Shown in pieces: positions 1-5,333 of a stretch of DNA of 5,553 nt. Position numbers and translations under genes: made by a program. Within the stretch, counting starts at the first letter, position 1. Each line of letters opens with the position of its first letter. Source of the stretch: Oxalobacter sp. (GTDB taxonomy: Bacteria > Pseudomonadota > Gammaproteobacteria > Burkholderiales > Burkholderiaceae_D); the NCBI GenBank assembly GCA_012512465.1, contig JAAZED010000253.1, positions 1 to 5,553 on the forward strand, given 5' to 3'. The notes under the pieces are model-generated. The model saw only the letters and a list, made by a program, of their open reading frames with translations. It searched no databases and was not told the DNA's origin.

Positions 1-7
1 AGACAAA

Positions 8-388
8 ATGAATCTGATTCAACAACTTGAAAAAGAAGAAATAGAGCGTTTGGGAAAAAATATTCCCGAGTTTGCCCCAGGTGATACCGTTGTCGTTAAC
101 GTGAATGTGGTTGAAGGCAACCGCAGGCGTGTGCAGGCTTATGAAGGTGTGGTTATTTCACGCCGCAATCGCGGTCTGAATTCCAACTTCATCGTGCGCA
201 AGATTTCATCCGGTGAGGGTGTGGAAAGAACTTTCCAGCTGTATTCACCGCTGATTGCTTCAATTGAGGTCAAGCGCCGTGGTGACGTTCGTCGCGCCAA
301 GCTGTACTATCTGCGTGAGCGTTCAGGCAAATCCGCACGAATCAAGGAAAAGCTGCCCAGCCGGGCTGCCAAGAAGGCTGCAGAATAA
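8..388 (+). CDS. rplS: 50S ribosomal protein L19
   Basis: This encodes ribosomal protein L19, a component of the large ribosomal subunit that sits at the interface with the 30S subunit. The 126-residue product is slightly longer than the usual 115-120 because of a basic, alanine-rich tail (ending AAKKAAE), which is common in betaproteobacterial L19. Family hallmarks are visible along its whole length: [16 protein letters not shown] near residues 22-37, [14 protein letters not shown] at 43-56, the segment [13 protein letters not shown], and the signature [21 protein letters not shown] before the tail. The ATG at position 8 gives the standard MNLIQQLE start. Its ribosome binding site would lie before the window. 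L19 normally closes the rpsP-rimM-trmD-rplS operon, so those genes are expected just upstream, although this window cannot show them. A hairpin with T-runs follows 19 bases after the stop. Confidence 0.98.
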   Translation: MNLIQQLEKEEIERLGKNIPEFAPGDTVVVNVNVVEGNRRRVQAYEGVVISRRNRGLNSNFIVRKISSGEGVERTFQLYSPLIASIEVKRRGDVRRAKLYYLRERSGKSARIKEKLPSRAAKKAAE

Positions 389-407
389 ACCGGTCTTATC
401 GTCGGAT

Positions 408-441
408 AAAAGGGGCATCGCAGAAGGTGCCCCTTTTGCAT
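408..441 (+). terminator. Rho-independent terminator or attenuator after rplS
   Basis: A perfect 10-bp inverted repeat (AAAAGGGGCA at 408-417 and TGCCCCTTTT at 428-437) encloses a 10-base loop. Four T residues form the end of the right arm, and a second T-run follows at 441-444. This fits an intrinsic terminator for the L19 operon. The T-tract is interrupted by GCA, so termination may be incomplete. The ribosome binding site of the next gene begins immediately after, at 445, and I see no good promoter between the two. The Nudix gene may therefore depend on read-through. Confidence 0.8.
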
Positions 442-444
442 TTT

Positions 445-452
445 GAGGAGGT
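445..452 (+). promoter_or_regulatory. Strong ribosome binding site of the Nudix gene
   Basis: GAGGAGGT is an almost complete match to the anti-Shine-Dalgarno complement. It lies five bases before GTG 458, which decides in favour of this non-ATG start. Confidence 0.85.
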
Positions 453-457
453 AAAAC

Positions 458-1129
458 GTGGCTGAACCAGGTCTGGACCCCGAAACTTTTGCCATTGATT
501 CAGTGGCTGATGAACCGCAGGTTCCCGAAGACAGGATGAATGTCAAATGGCTGCGTTACCGCTTTGCCAATCCCCGCCCATGGACACCCGAACGCCTGGT
601 TGAAAGCCCTCTGTGGCGAGGGAGGAACAAATGGGTGCCTGCCGCAGTGCTGGTTCCGCTTATCGCCAAGGCAGATGACGATCTGTGGGTGATGCTCACG
701 CGCCGTGCCGCGCACCTGCATGACCATGCCGGACAGGTCAGTTTTCCTGGAGGGCGTGTGGATTTGACTGACTCATCCCGCATTGAAACCGCATTGCGGG
801 AAATGGAGGAAGAAGTCGGTGTTGAGCGCGAACAGATCGAAATTCTTGGCACGCTGCCGGAATACCGGACCGGTAGCGGTTACAGCGTAACGCCGGTTGT
901 TGCGATCGTTCGCCCCCCTTTCACTATCCGCATAGACCCGATGGAAGTCGCAGAAGTGTTTGAGGTTCCCTTTTCCTTTCTGATGACCGGCACCAATTAC
1001 CAGCGCCGTTCAGCAGAGCTCCCGAATATCGGTTTGAGGACCATTTACACGGTTCCTTATGGCGACCATATGATCTGGGGGGCCACAGCAGGCATGCTGC
1101 GTAATCTTTTTCACTTTATGCGGGCATGA
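458..1129 (+). CDS. Nudix hydrolase, CoA pyrophosphatase type (NudL/NUDT7-8-like)
   Basis: The 223-residue product is a Nudix hydrolase of the group that cleaves coenzyme A or its derivatives to 3',5'-ADP and phosphopantetheine. The group-specific motif is visible at residues 79-99 (MLTRRAAHLHDHAGQVSFPGG). It runs into the Nudix box, whose metal-binding core is REMEEEVG at 114-121. As I recall for the CoA group, the spacing between the GG and RE is slightly longer than in the general Nudix box, and an aspartate stands in for the first glutamate. The C-terminal segment MIWGATAGML (205-214) is also typical. The roughly 55 N-terminal residues before the fold are poorly conserved. The start is GTG with a strong Shine-Dalgarno. 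The protein is probably cytosolic and Mg2+- or Mn2+-dependent. No signal peptide or membrane segment is seen. The true substrate is not provable from sequence, since some relatives prefer other nucleotides. Confidence 0.93.
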   Translation: MAEPGLDPETFAIDSVADEPQVPEDRMNVKWLRYRFANPRPWTPERLVESPLWRGRNKWVPAAVLVPLIAKADDDLWVMLTRRAAHLHDHAGQVSFPGGRVDLTDSSRIETALREMEEEVGVEREQIEILGTLPEYRTGSGYSVTPVVAIVRPPFTIRIDPMEVAEVFEVPFSFLMTGTNYQRRSAELPNIGLRTIYTVPYGDHMIWGATAGMLRNLFHFMRA

Positions 1130-1174
1130 GAGTGCCTTCAGGCCGCTGTCAACACGCGCTGTTTCCTGATGTGT

Positions 1175-1203
1175 TTGATTCCGGCCCGGGGGTGAGGTAT
1201 CGT
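1175..1203 (+). promoter_or_regulatory. Possible sigma70-type promoter before the CobD/CbiB-family gene
   Basis: TTGATT (1175-1180) and TATCGT (1198-1203) are separated by 17 bases, each matching four of six consensus positions. Transcription would start near 1210, just ahead of the ATG at 1233. This is inference from consensus matching only. Confidence 0.3.
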
Positions 1204-1232
1204 AGCGGCTTGGGGTGTTGTCCGGAATTCGC

Positions 1233-2192
1233 ATGATTTTCTTCTCGATTTTTTTTGCGCTCGTCATTGATCATTTCAGGCCAATGCGATTGAGCAATCC
1301 TGTGCTGGCAGGGGTTCGCGCGCTGGCAGATAAAATCGAGACATGGTTTAATGCCGGGCATCTGCAACACGGGAAGATTGGCTGGTTTGTCCTCGTTTTG
1401 GGCATGACGGTACCGATACTGGCGATTTACTGGGTCTGCCTTTCCCTGAATGCCTTTCTTGCGATGATTTTCAATGTGGTAATTCTTTACTTCTGCATGG
1501 GGTTTAAGGATTACAGCCAGTACTTTTCCTCTATCCAGATTGCGCTGATAGTGGGAGACGAGCCAAAGGCACGCCAACTGCTTGCCGAGTGGAGTGGAAG
1601 GGACACCAGTACGTTTGAGGTATCTGAAATCATTCGCTTGTCCATTGAAAGAGCGCTTTTAACTTCCCACCAGCATGTTTTCGGGGTGTTTTTCTGGTTC
1701 ATGATCCCTTATATCGGGCCTGCAGGCGCTGTGTTTTACCGGCTCGCAGCCTATCTTGTCAGAGCATGGGCAGAAAACGGGGATGTCCACCATGAAGCCT
1801 TTGGACGGTTTGCCTCACGCATTTTCTTCTGGATTGACTGGCTGCCTGTCAGACTCACCGCCATATGTTTTGCCGTTGTGGGCAATTTTGAAGATGCGGT
1901 TTATGCCTGGCGCAATTTTGCTGATCGCTGGGAAAACGCCAATACCGGGGTTTTGCTTTCAGCCAGCGGCGGCGCGCTGGGTGTGCGCCTGGGTACGCCA
2001 GAAGAAAAGGCGGCCAGGCTGTTACCCGTAGATGTCAGCACCATGGATTCAGATGGACTGGAAACGGAAAGCCAGCCTGGCGAAGAACCAAGCGTCCGTT
2101 TTTTCCAGAATACAACCGGTTTGATATGGCGGGCCCTGCTGTTGTGGCTTTTACTGTTTTTATTCTTTACCATAGTGGTCTGGTTGTTATAA
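1233..2192 (+). CDS. CobD/CbiB-family (AmpE-like) integral membrane protein
   Basis: The 319-residue polytopic membrane protein is a divergent member of the family of CobD/CbiB (adenosylcobinamide-phosphate synthase) and AmpE. Family traces include GDEPKARQLLAEWSGRDTS (about residues 108-126), matching the region of CbiB around its conserved 'GRDT', then GPAGAVFYRLAAYL (162-175), PVRLTAICFAVVG (205-217) and GVLLSASGGALGVRLG (239-254). Hydrophobic segments lie near 2-13, 51-71, 72-91, 150-170, 197-217 and, very strongly, 298-319. The segment after the YR that in true CbiB reads like NTLDSM is here AAYLVRAW, so cobalamin synthesis is unlikely, and no cobalamin gene is nearby. Its real role is unknown to me. 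I chose ATG 1233 because MIFFSIFFAL matches the usual beginning of the family. The reading frame also allows GTG 1215 or TTG 1218, and no start has a strong ribosome binding site. It lies 103 bases after the Nudix gene. Confidence 0.85.
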   Translation: MIFFSIFFALVIDHFRPMRLSNPVLAGVRALADKIETWFNAGHLQHGKIGWFVLVLGMTVPILAIYWVCLSLNAFLAMIFNVVILYFCMGFKDYSQYFSSIQIALIVGDEPKARQLLAEWSGRDTSTFEVSEIIRLSIERALLTSHQHVFGVFFWFMIPYIGPAGAVFYRLAAYLVRAWAENGDVHHEAFGRFASRIFFWIDWLPVRLTAICFAVVGNFEDAVYAWRNFADRWENANTGVLLSASGGALGVRLGTPEEKAARLLPVDVSTMDSDGLETESQPGEEPSVRFFQNTTGLIWRALLLWLLLFLFFTIVVWLL

Positions 2193-2193
2193 A
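2166..2193 (+). promoter_or_regulatory. Possible relA promoter overlapping the end of the previous gene
   Basis: TTTACC (2166-2171) and TATAAA (2188-2193) are 16 bases apart, matching four and five of six consensus positions. The -10 box spans the stop codon of the CobD/CbiB-family gene. The inferred transcription start, near 2200, would leave a short leader before relA. Support is sequence consensus only. Confidence 0.4.
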
Positions 2194-2261
2194 ACCTCAC
2201 AGTTATTGATATCATCTGGGCTTAATTGTCTGCAGAAACAGGAAATACGGATATCCGGAAT

Positions 2262-4508
2262 ATGGTTTCACCAATCACCTTTGTCAACGTCGCTGAAAAA
2301 ATCACAACAGGGCTCCTGCCGGAGCACAGCAAGCAGGTTATTGATGCCTATGAGTTTGCTGTCGATGTTTATGATGACAAACAGCTTGACTCCGGACAGC
2401 CTGTTATTGATTTTGCGCGTACGGTTGGTGTGATTCTGTCAACGCTGAATACTGATGCTGAAACACGTATTGCAGGCCTTTTGATCCCCCTGCCGGAAAT
2501 CAGTCCCGGGGAATGGGAAAAAATAGAAAACCGCTATGGTTCGGAAGTCGTCAGCCTGGTTGACAATGTCCGGCGGCTCCTGAAACTCAAGGATATCAGC
2601 GGTGGTCTGCTTCAGCCGCAAGTCAGCGGGAAAAACGCTGCCCAGTTTCGCAAGGATCAGGCGGAAACATTGCGGAAAATGCTGCTGGCGATGGCATCAG
2701 ACATGCGCGTGGTACTGCTCAGGCTGGCGGCCAGGGTTGCCGGATTGCGCTATATCGCGGAAACCAAAAAACTCAATGAGGTCAGCGAGCACTATGCCCG
2801 TGAAACGCTGGAGCTGTATGCCCCCCTGGCAAACCGGCTGGGCATCTGGCAGATGAAGTGGGAGCTGGAAGATCTTTCCTTCCGTTTTCTCGAGCCCGAT
2901 GCCTATAAATCCATTGCGAAAAAGCTGGAAGAAAAGCGCGTCGAACGGGAAGAGTTTATTGAAGACGCCATCAGGCGTGTCAAGGAAGAATTGAAAGCGG
3001 CAGGGATCAAGGCAGAAATTTCCGGCCGCCCCAAACATATTTACAGTATCTGGAACAAGATGCATGGGAAATCGCTGGATTTCGAGCAGATGCATGATGT
3101 CCGGGCGCTTCGCATTATCGTTTTCGATATCAAAACCTGCTTTGCCGTGCTTGACCTCATTCACCGGATGTGGACGCCGATCCTGGAGGAGTTTGACGAC
3201 TATATTTCCCGCCCGAAACCCAATGGCTACCAGTCGCTCCATACCATTGTGGTTGCCGAAGACGGGCAGACGCTGGAAGTCCAGATCCGCACGGAAGAAA
3301 TGCACAACTTTGCGGAATATGGCGTGGCCTCTCACTGGCGTTACAAAGAGACCGGCGGCTCGGATTTTGCTGCCCAGCAGCAGTATGACGAAAAAATTTC
3401 ATGGCTGCGCCAGTTGCTGTCCTGGAAAGCGGAAGTGGCCGATACGGTTGCCGAACAGGATGATATCCATAGTGACTGGGTCAGGAAAATCAAGGCAACC
3501 ACGCTGGATGACCGTATTTATGTCCTGACACCTCAGGCTCGTGTAATTGATCTGCCAAAAGGGGCAACGCCCATTGATTTTGCCTACCAGGTCCATACGG
3601 ATGTGGGCCACCGCTGCCGGGGGGTACGGGTCGATGGGGCCATGGTACCGTTAAATACGCCATTAAAAAGCGGGCAGACTGTTGAAATCATCACGGCAAA
3701 AGGGATCGATGCCGGTCCATCGCGTGACTGGCTCACGCCGGGATTTGCCATCAATTCCCGGACCCACAACAAAATCCGGGCCTGGTTCAATGCGGTTGAG
3801 CATGAGGAAGCCATCGCCAATGGTCGTACCATCGTTGACAAGATCCTGCAGCGGGAGGGCAAAACATCGGTCAACCTGGAAGAACTCGCCCACAAGCTGG
3901 GTTATGCCAAGCTGGAAGAGTTTTTGCTGGCAGCAGGAAAAGACAAAATCAATACCCGCACGGTAGAACAGGTTTTGCATGGTGAAGAGCCGCTCAAGGA
4001 AACAAAAACTGAAGATATCGTGCTTCCCCGGAAAAGCCGGGCCTCCAGTATCATGCGCGGGGCAAAATCGGGTGTACTGGTTGTCGGTGCCGAAGGGTTG
4101 CTCACGCAGATGGCCAGATGCTGCAAACCGGCGCCGCCCGATCCGATTATCGGTTTTGTCACGCGCGGCAAGGGGGTTTCCATCCATCGTCCCGAGTGCA
4201 AGAATTTCCTGGAAATGCAGAAAAAATCTCCCGAACGGGTTATCGAGACGGATTGGGGAACATCCGATCCCGAAACCGTTTATCCGGTGGATGTTTTTAT
4301 ACTGGCAGGCGATCGCCAGGGGTTGCTGCGTGACATTTCCGATATTTTCATGCGGGAAAAACTCAATGTCATCGGAGTGAGCACCCAAAGCAACAAGGGA
4401 CAGGCCCGCATGTCTTTCACGGCTGAAGTCGGTTCGACGGACAGCCTGAACAAGGCGATCCAGATGATCCGGGAAGTCCCCGGCGTTCTGGATGTCAAAC
4501 GCCTCTGA
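2262..4508 (+). CDS. relA: GTP pyrophosphokinase RelA, (p)ppGpp synthetase I
   Basis: RelA makes (p)ppGpp from ATP and GTP/GDP on stalled ribosomes when uncharged tRNA occupies the A site, setting off the stringent response. Counting from ATG 2262 the protein has 748 residues, the usual length. In the N-terminal pseudo-hydrolase domain the catalytic HDxxED is replaced by IPLPEI (75-80), so ppGpp hydrolysis is not expected. The synthetase domain holds GRPKHIYSIWNKM (255-267), the EXDD signature as EFDD (310-313), and PKPNGYQSLHT (318-328). EXDD marks monofunctional RelA, while bifunctional Rel/SpoT has RXKD. Next come the TGS domain (about 417-478, with QVHTDVGH near 443-450), a helical region, the zinc finger (Cys620, Cys621, His642, Cys646) and a C-terminal ACT domain (about 674-748). 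All regulatory modules are intact. The frame also opens at TTG 2226, adding 12 residues. Neither start has an ideal ribosome binding site, so the start is uncertain. A separate SpoT should exist elsewhere to degrade ppGpp. Confidence 0.97.
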   Translation: MVSPITFVNVAEKITTGLLPEHSKQVIDAYEFAVDVYDDKQLDSGQPVIDFARTVGVILSTLNTDAETRIAGLLIPLPEISPGEWEKIENRYGSEVVSLVDNVRRLLKLKDISGGLLQPQVSGKNAAQFRKDQAETLRKMLLAMASDMRVVLLRLAARVAGLRYIAETKKLNEVSEHYARETLELYAPLANRLGIWQMKWELEDLSFRFLEPDAYKSIAKKLEEKRVEREEFIEDAIRRVKEELKAAGIKAEISGRPKHIYSIWNKMHGKSLDFEQMHDVRALRIIVFDIKTCFAVLDLIHRMWTPILEEFDDYISRPKPNGYQSLHTIVVAEDGQTLEVQIRTEEMHNFAEYGVASHWRYKETGGSDFAAQQQYDEKISWLRQLLSWKAEVADTVAEQDDIHSDWVRKIKATTLDDRIYVLTPQARVIDLPKGATPIDFAYQVHTDVGHRCRGVRVDGAMVPLNTPLKSGQTVEIITAKGIDAGPSRDWLTPGFAINSRTHNKIRAWFNAVEHEEAIANGRTIVDKILQREGKTSVNLEELAHKLGYAKLEEFLLAAGKDKINTRTVEQVLHGEEPLKETKTEDIVLPRKSRASSIMRGAKSGVLVVGAEGLLTQMARCCKPAPPDPIIGFVTRGKGVSIHRPECKNFLEMQKKSPERVIETDWGTSDPETVYPVDVFILAGDRQGLLRDISDIFMREKLNVIGVSTQSNKGQARMSFTAEVGSTDSLNKAIQMIREVPGVLDVKRL

Positions 4509-4562
4509 ACGGCGCATTTGCCTGCTTCTCCCCCGTTTTTTGCTCAATCATGCCGTTTTAGC

Positions 4563-4571
4563 TGTTACACT
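4563..4571 (+). promoter_or_regulatory. Possible extended -10 promoter of the small membrane protein gene
   Basis: TGTTACACT matches an extended -10 element (TGn followed by TACACT). At the right distance upstream I see no good -35 box; TTGCTC at 4540 is 20 bases away. If active, transcription would start near 4578, leaving a leader of about 65 bases that contains the two hairpins at 4588-4615. Confidence 0.4.
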
Positions 4572-4587
4572 GTCAAAATCCGGGAAC

Positions 4588-4615
4588 TGCTGCTGATCAG
4601 GCAGCAAGGCCTGCC
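4588..4615 (+). other. Two overlapping, mutually exclusive small hairpins in the leader
   Basis: TGCTGC (4588-4593) can pair with GCAGCA (4601-4606), and GGCAG (4600-4604) can instead pair with CTGCC (4611-4615). The shared bases mean only one hairpin can form at a time. No T-run follows, so neither is an intrinsic terminator. A regulatory role is speculative. Confidence 0.3.
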
Positions 4616-4630
4616 GTTATATCAAGCATG

Positions 4631-4636
4631 AGAGGT
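4631..4636 (+). promoter_or_regulatory. Ribosome binding site selecting GTG 4643
   Basis: AGAGGT lies six bases before GTG 4643. The in-frame ATG at 4628 directly precedes this site and has no Shine-Dalgarno of its own, so GTG 4643 is the better start. Confidence 0.7.
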
Positions 4637-4642
4637 ACCGTA

Positions 4643-4837
4643 GTGAAAAAAATAAAGAAACTTCATTTGTTCATTCTGTCGCTGATTTTTGGTCTGACGG
4701 TGACCATCAAGCCGGCCCTTACCTCGAATTTCAGCCAGGAGAGTCTTCATGAGTGGATTCTCAATGGATTGCTGGTTGCCGCTATTGTAGGTTTTGTTGC
4801 AATGAAATATCTGAAAAGCAAAGGCAGGATTGATTAA
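4643..4837 (+). CDS. Small two-helix membrane protein of unknown function
   Basis: I do not recognise this 64-residue protein. It begins with a basic patch (MKKIKKLH), followed by a hydrophobic stretch at about residues 9-25 that could be a transmembrane helix or an uncleaved signal anchor. A polar linker follows (about 26-43, containing SNFSQESLHEW). A second hydrophobic helix at about 44-60 (NGLLVAAIVGFVAMKYL) leads to a basic tail, KSKGRID. Positive charges at both ends suggest both termini are in the cytoplasm with a short periplasmic loop. No catalytic motif is visible. The frame also allows ATG 4628, which adds five residues, but GTG 4643 has the AGAGGT site. The coding case rests on this site, a possible promoter, the coherent membrane topology and a strong terminator 38 bases after the stop. 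It appears to be a single-gene transcript. Confidence 0.72.
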   Translation: MKKIKKLHLFILSLIFGLTVTIKPALTSNFSQESLHEWILNGLLVAAIVGFVAMKYLKSKGRID

Positions 4838-4867
4838 CCTGTTGCAGGCCGCAGTGATATGAAATGA

Positions 4868-4913
4868 TTTTTTGCAGCCCGCTGAATTCGCGGGCTGTTT
4901 GTTTTTTGCAGCC
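4868..4913 (+). repeat. 12-bp direct repeat flanking the terminator hairpin
   Basis: TTTTTTGCAGCC occurs at 4868-4879 and again at 4902-4913. The first copy supplies the start of the left arm of the terminator stem. The second copy contains the T-tract and another CAGCC that could pair with the GGCTG of the right arm. It may be a local duplication. Confidence 0.6.
4875..4907 (+). terminator. Rho-independent terminator
   Basis: An 8-bp GC-rich stem (CAGCCCGC at 4875-4882 with GCGGGCTG at 4890-4897) has a 7-base loop (TGAATTC). It is followed by a T-rich tract at 4898-4907 (TTT, G, then six T). This is a textbook intrinsic terminator for + strand transcription of the small membrane protein gene. 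The bases before the stem are also T, not A, so it should not act in the other direction. Confidence 0.9.
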
Positions 4914-4924
4914 AACCATCTTAT

Positions 4925-5293
4925 ATGCCACCCATTATTCATCTCCAGTCTGTATTGATCCGGCGCCTGCTCATGATTTTGCTGGCACCGTTTTTGCTGA
5001 TCCTGATTCTCTGCATGCGGATTGGCAGAGGCATCATGTCCGGCCTTTCCGAGTTTTCAGAATTATTTACCGCCGTATGGCGGGGTTCCGAGGAAGATCC
5101 TCCCCTTTTACCCTGTCCGTTTTGCGGCGGGAAAGGCATACCACATGGATGGCGGACGCAAGGGGGGGCAACTGGCCCAGCCTGCGATAACTGCGGAGCG
5201 ACAACCTGGTCGGCGGATACCTGGAATACCCGTATCACCCTGACTCAAGAGCAGCTGAAATCGGTACAACGCCATGATGACGATGCAGAATAA
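4925..5293 (+). CDS. Membrane-anchored Lar-like zinc-finger protein
   Basis: The 122-residue frame joins a hydrophobic segment (residues 15-31, LLMILLAPFLLILILCM) to a small zinc finger. The finger has cysteine pairs LPCPFCGG (Cys64, Cys67) and CDNCGA (Cys87, Cys90), then a closing DTWNTR (98-103). This layout matches the Lar family (restriction alleviation; typically PCPFCG, C..CGA, then WN.R). Known Lar proteins are soluble, phage- or Rac-prophage-encoded modulators of type I restriction. Relatives are widespread and mostly uncharacterised, so restriction control is not established here. The C-terminus is charged and acidic (RHDDDAE). Start choice is open. ATG 4925 and ATG 4973 both include the membrane segment but lack good ribosome binding sites. 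ATG 5036 is preceded by AGAGG (5027-5031) and would give a soluble 85-residue protein starting MSGLSEF. The gene follows a terminator, and no phage genes are nearby. Confidence 0.75.
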   Translation: MPPIIHLQSVLIRRLLMILLAPFLLILILCMRIGRGIMSGLSEFSELFTAVWRGSEEDPPLLPCPFCGGKGIPHGWRTQGGATGPACDNCGATTWSADTWNTRITLTQEQLKSVQRHDDDAE

Positions 5294-5333
5294 TCCATGC
5301 GAACGCGGATCGTTTTGCCGGATTGATTAACTG

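Noticed and set aside
391..411. A -10-like GGATAAA before the Nudix gene
   Set aside because: No acceptable -35 box lies 16-18 bases upstream, and the sequence overlaps the arm of the terminator hairpin.
2697..3335. A 212-codon minus-strand frame antisense to the RelA synthetase domain
   Set aside because: It is a shadow of a strongly conserved coding region, with composition unlike a real protein and no start signals.
4508..4541. A possible terminator after relA: AACGG (4508-4512) pairing with CCGTT (4533-4537), followed by a T-run to 4541
   Set aside because: The stem is only 5 bp with a 20-base loop. The T-run is suggestive, but the hairpin is too weak to call.
3663..4547. A 294-codon open frame on the minus strand antisense to relA
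   Set aside because: It lies opposite the conserved TGS-to-ACT half of relA, has no recognisable domain or ribosome binding site, and is explained by the base composition of the relA codons.
4628..4642. ATG 4628 as the start of the small membrane protein
   Set aside because: It has no ribosome binding site, whereas AGAGGT right after it is correctly spaced for GTG 4643.
4864..5190. A 108-codon plus-strand frame overlapping the Lar-like gene in another phase
   Set aside because: It starts inside the terminator region, has no ribosome binding site or motif, and competes with the frame that carries the organised cysteine pairs and membrane segment.
5294..5333. A small AACG/CGTT inverted repeat between the Lar-like gene and the amidase
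   Set aside because: Four base pairs with no T-run is not enough for a terminator or operator.
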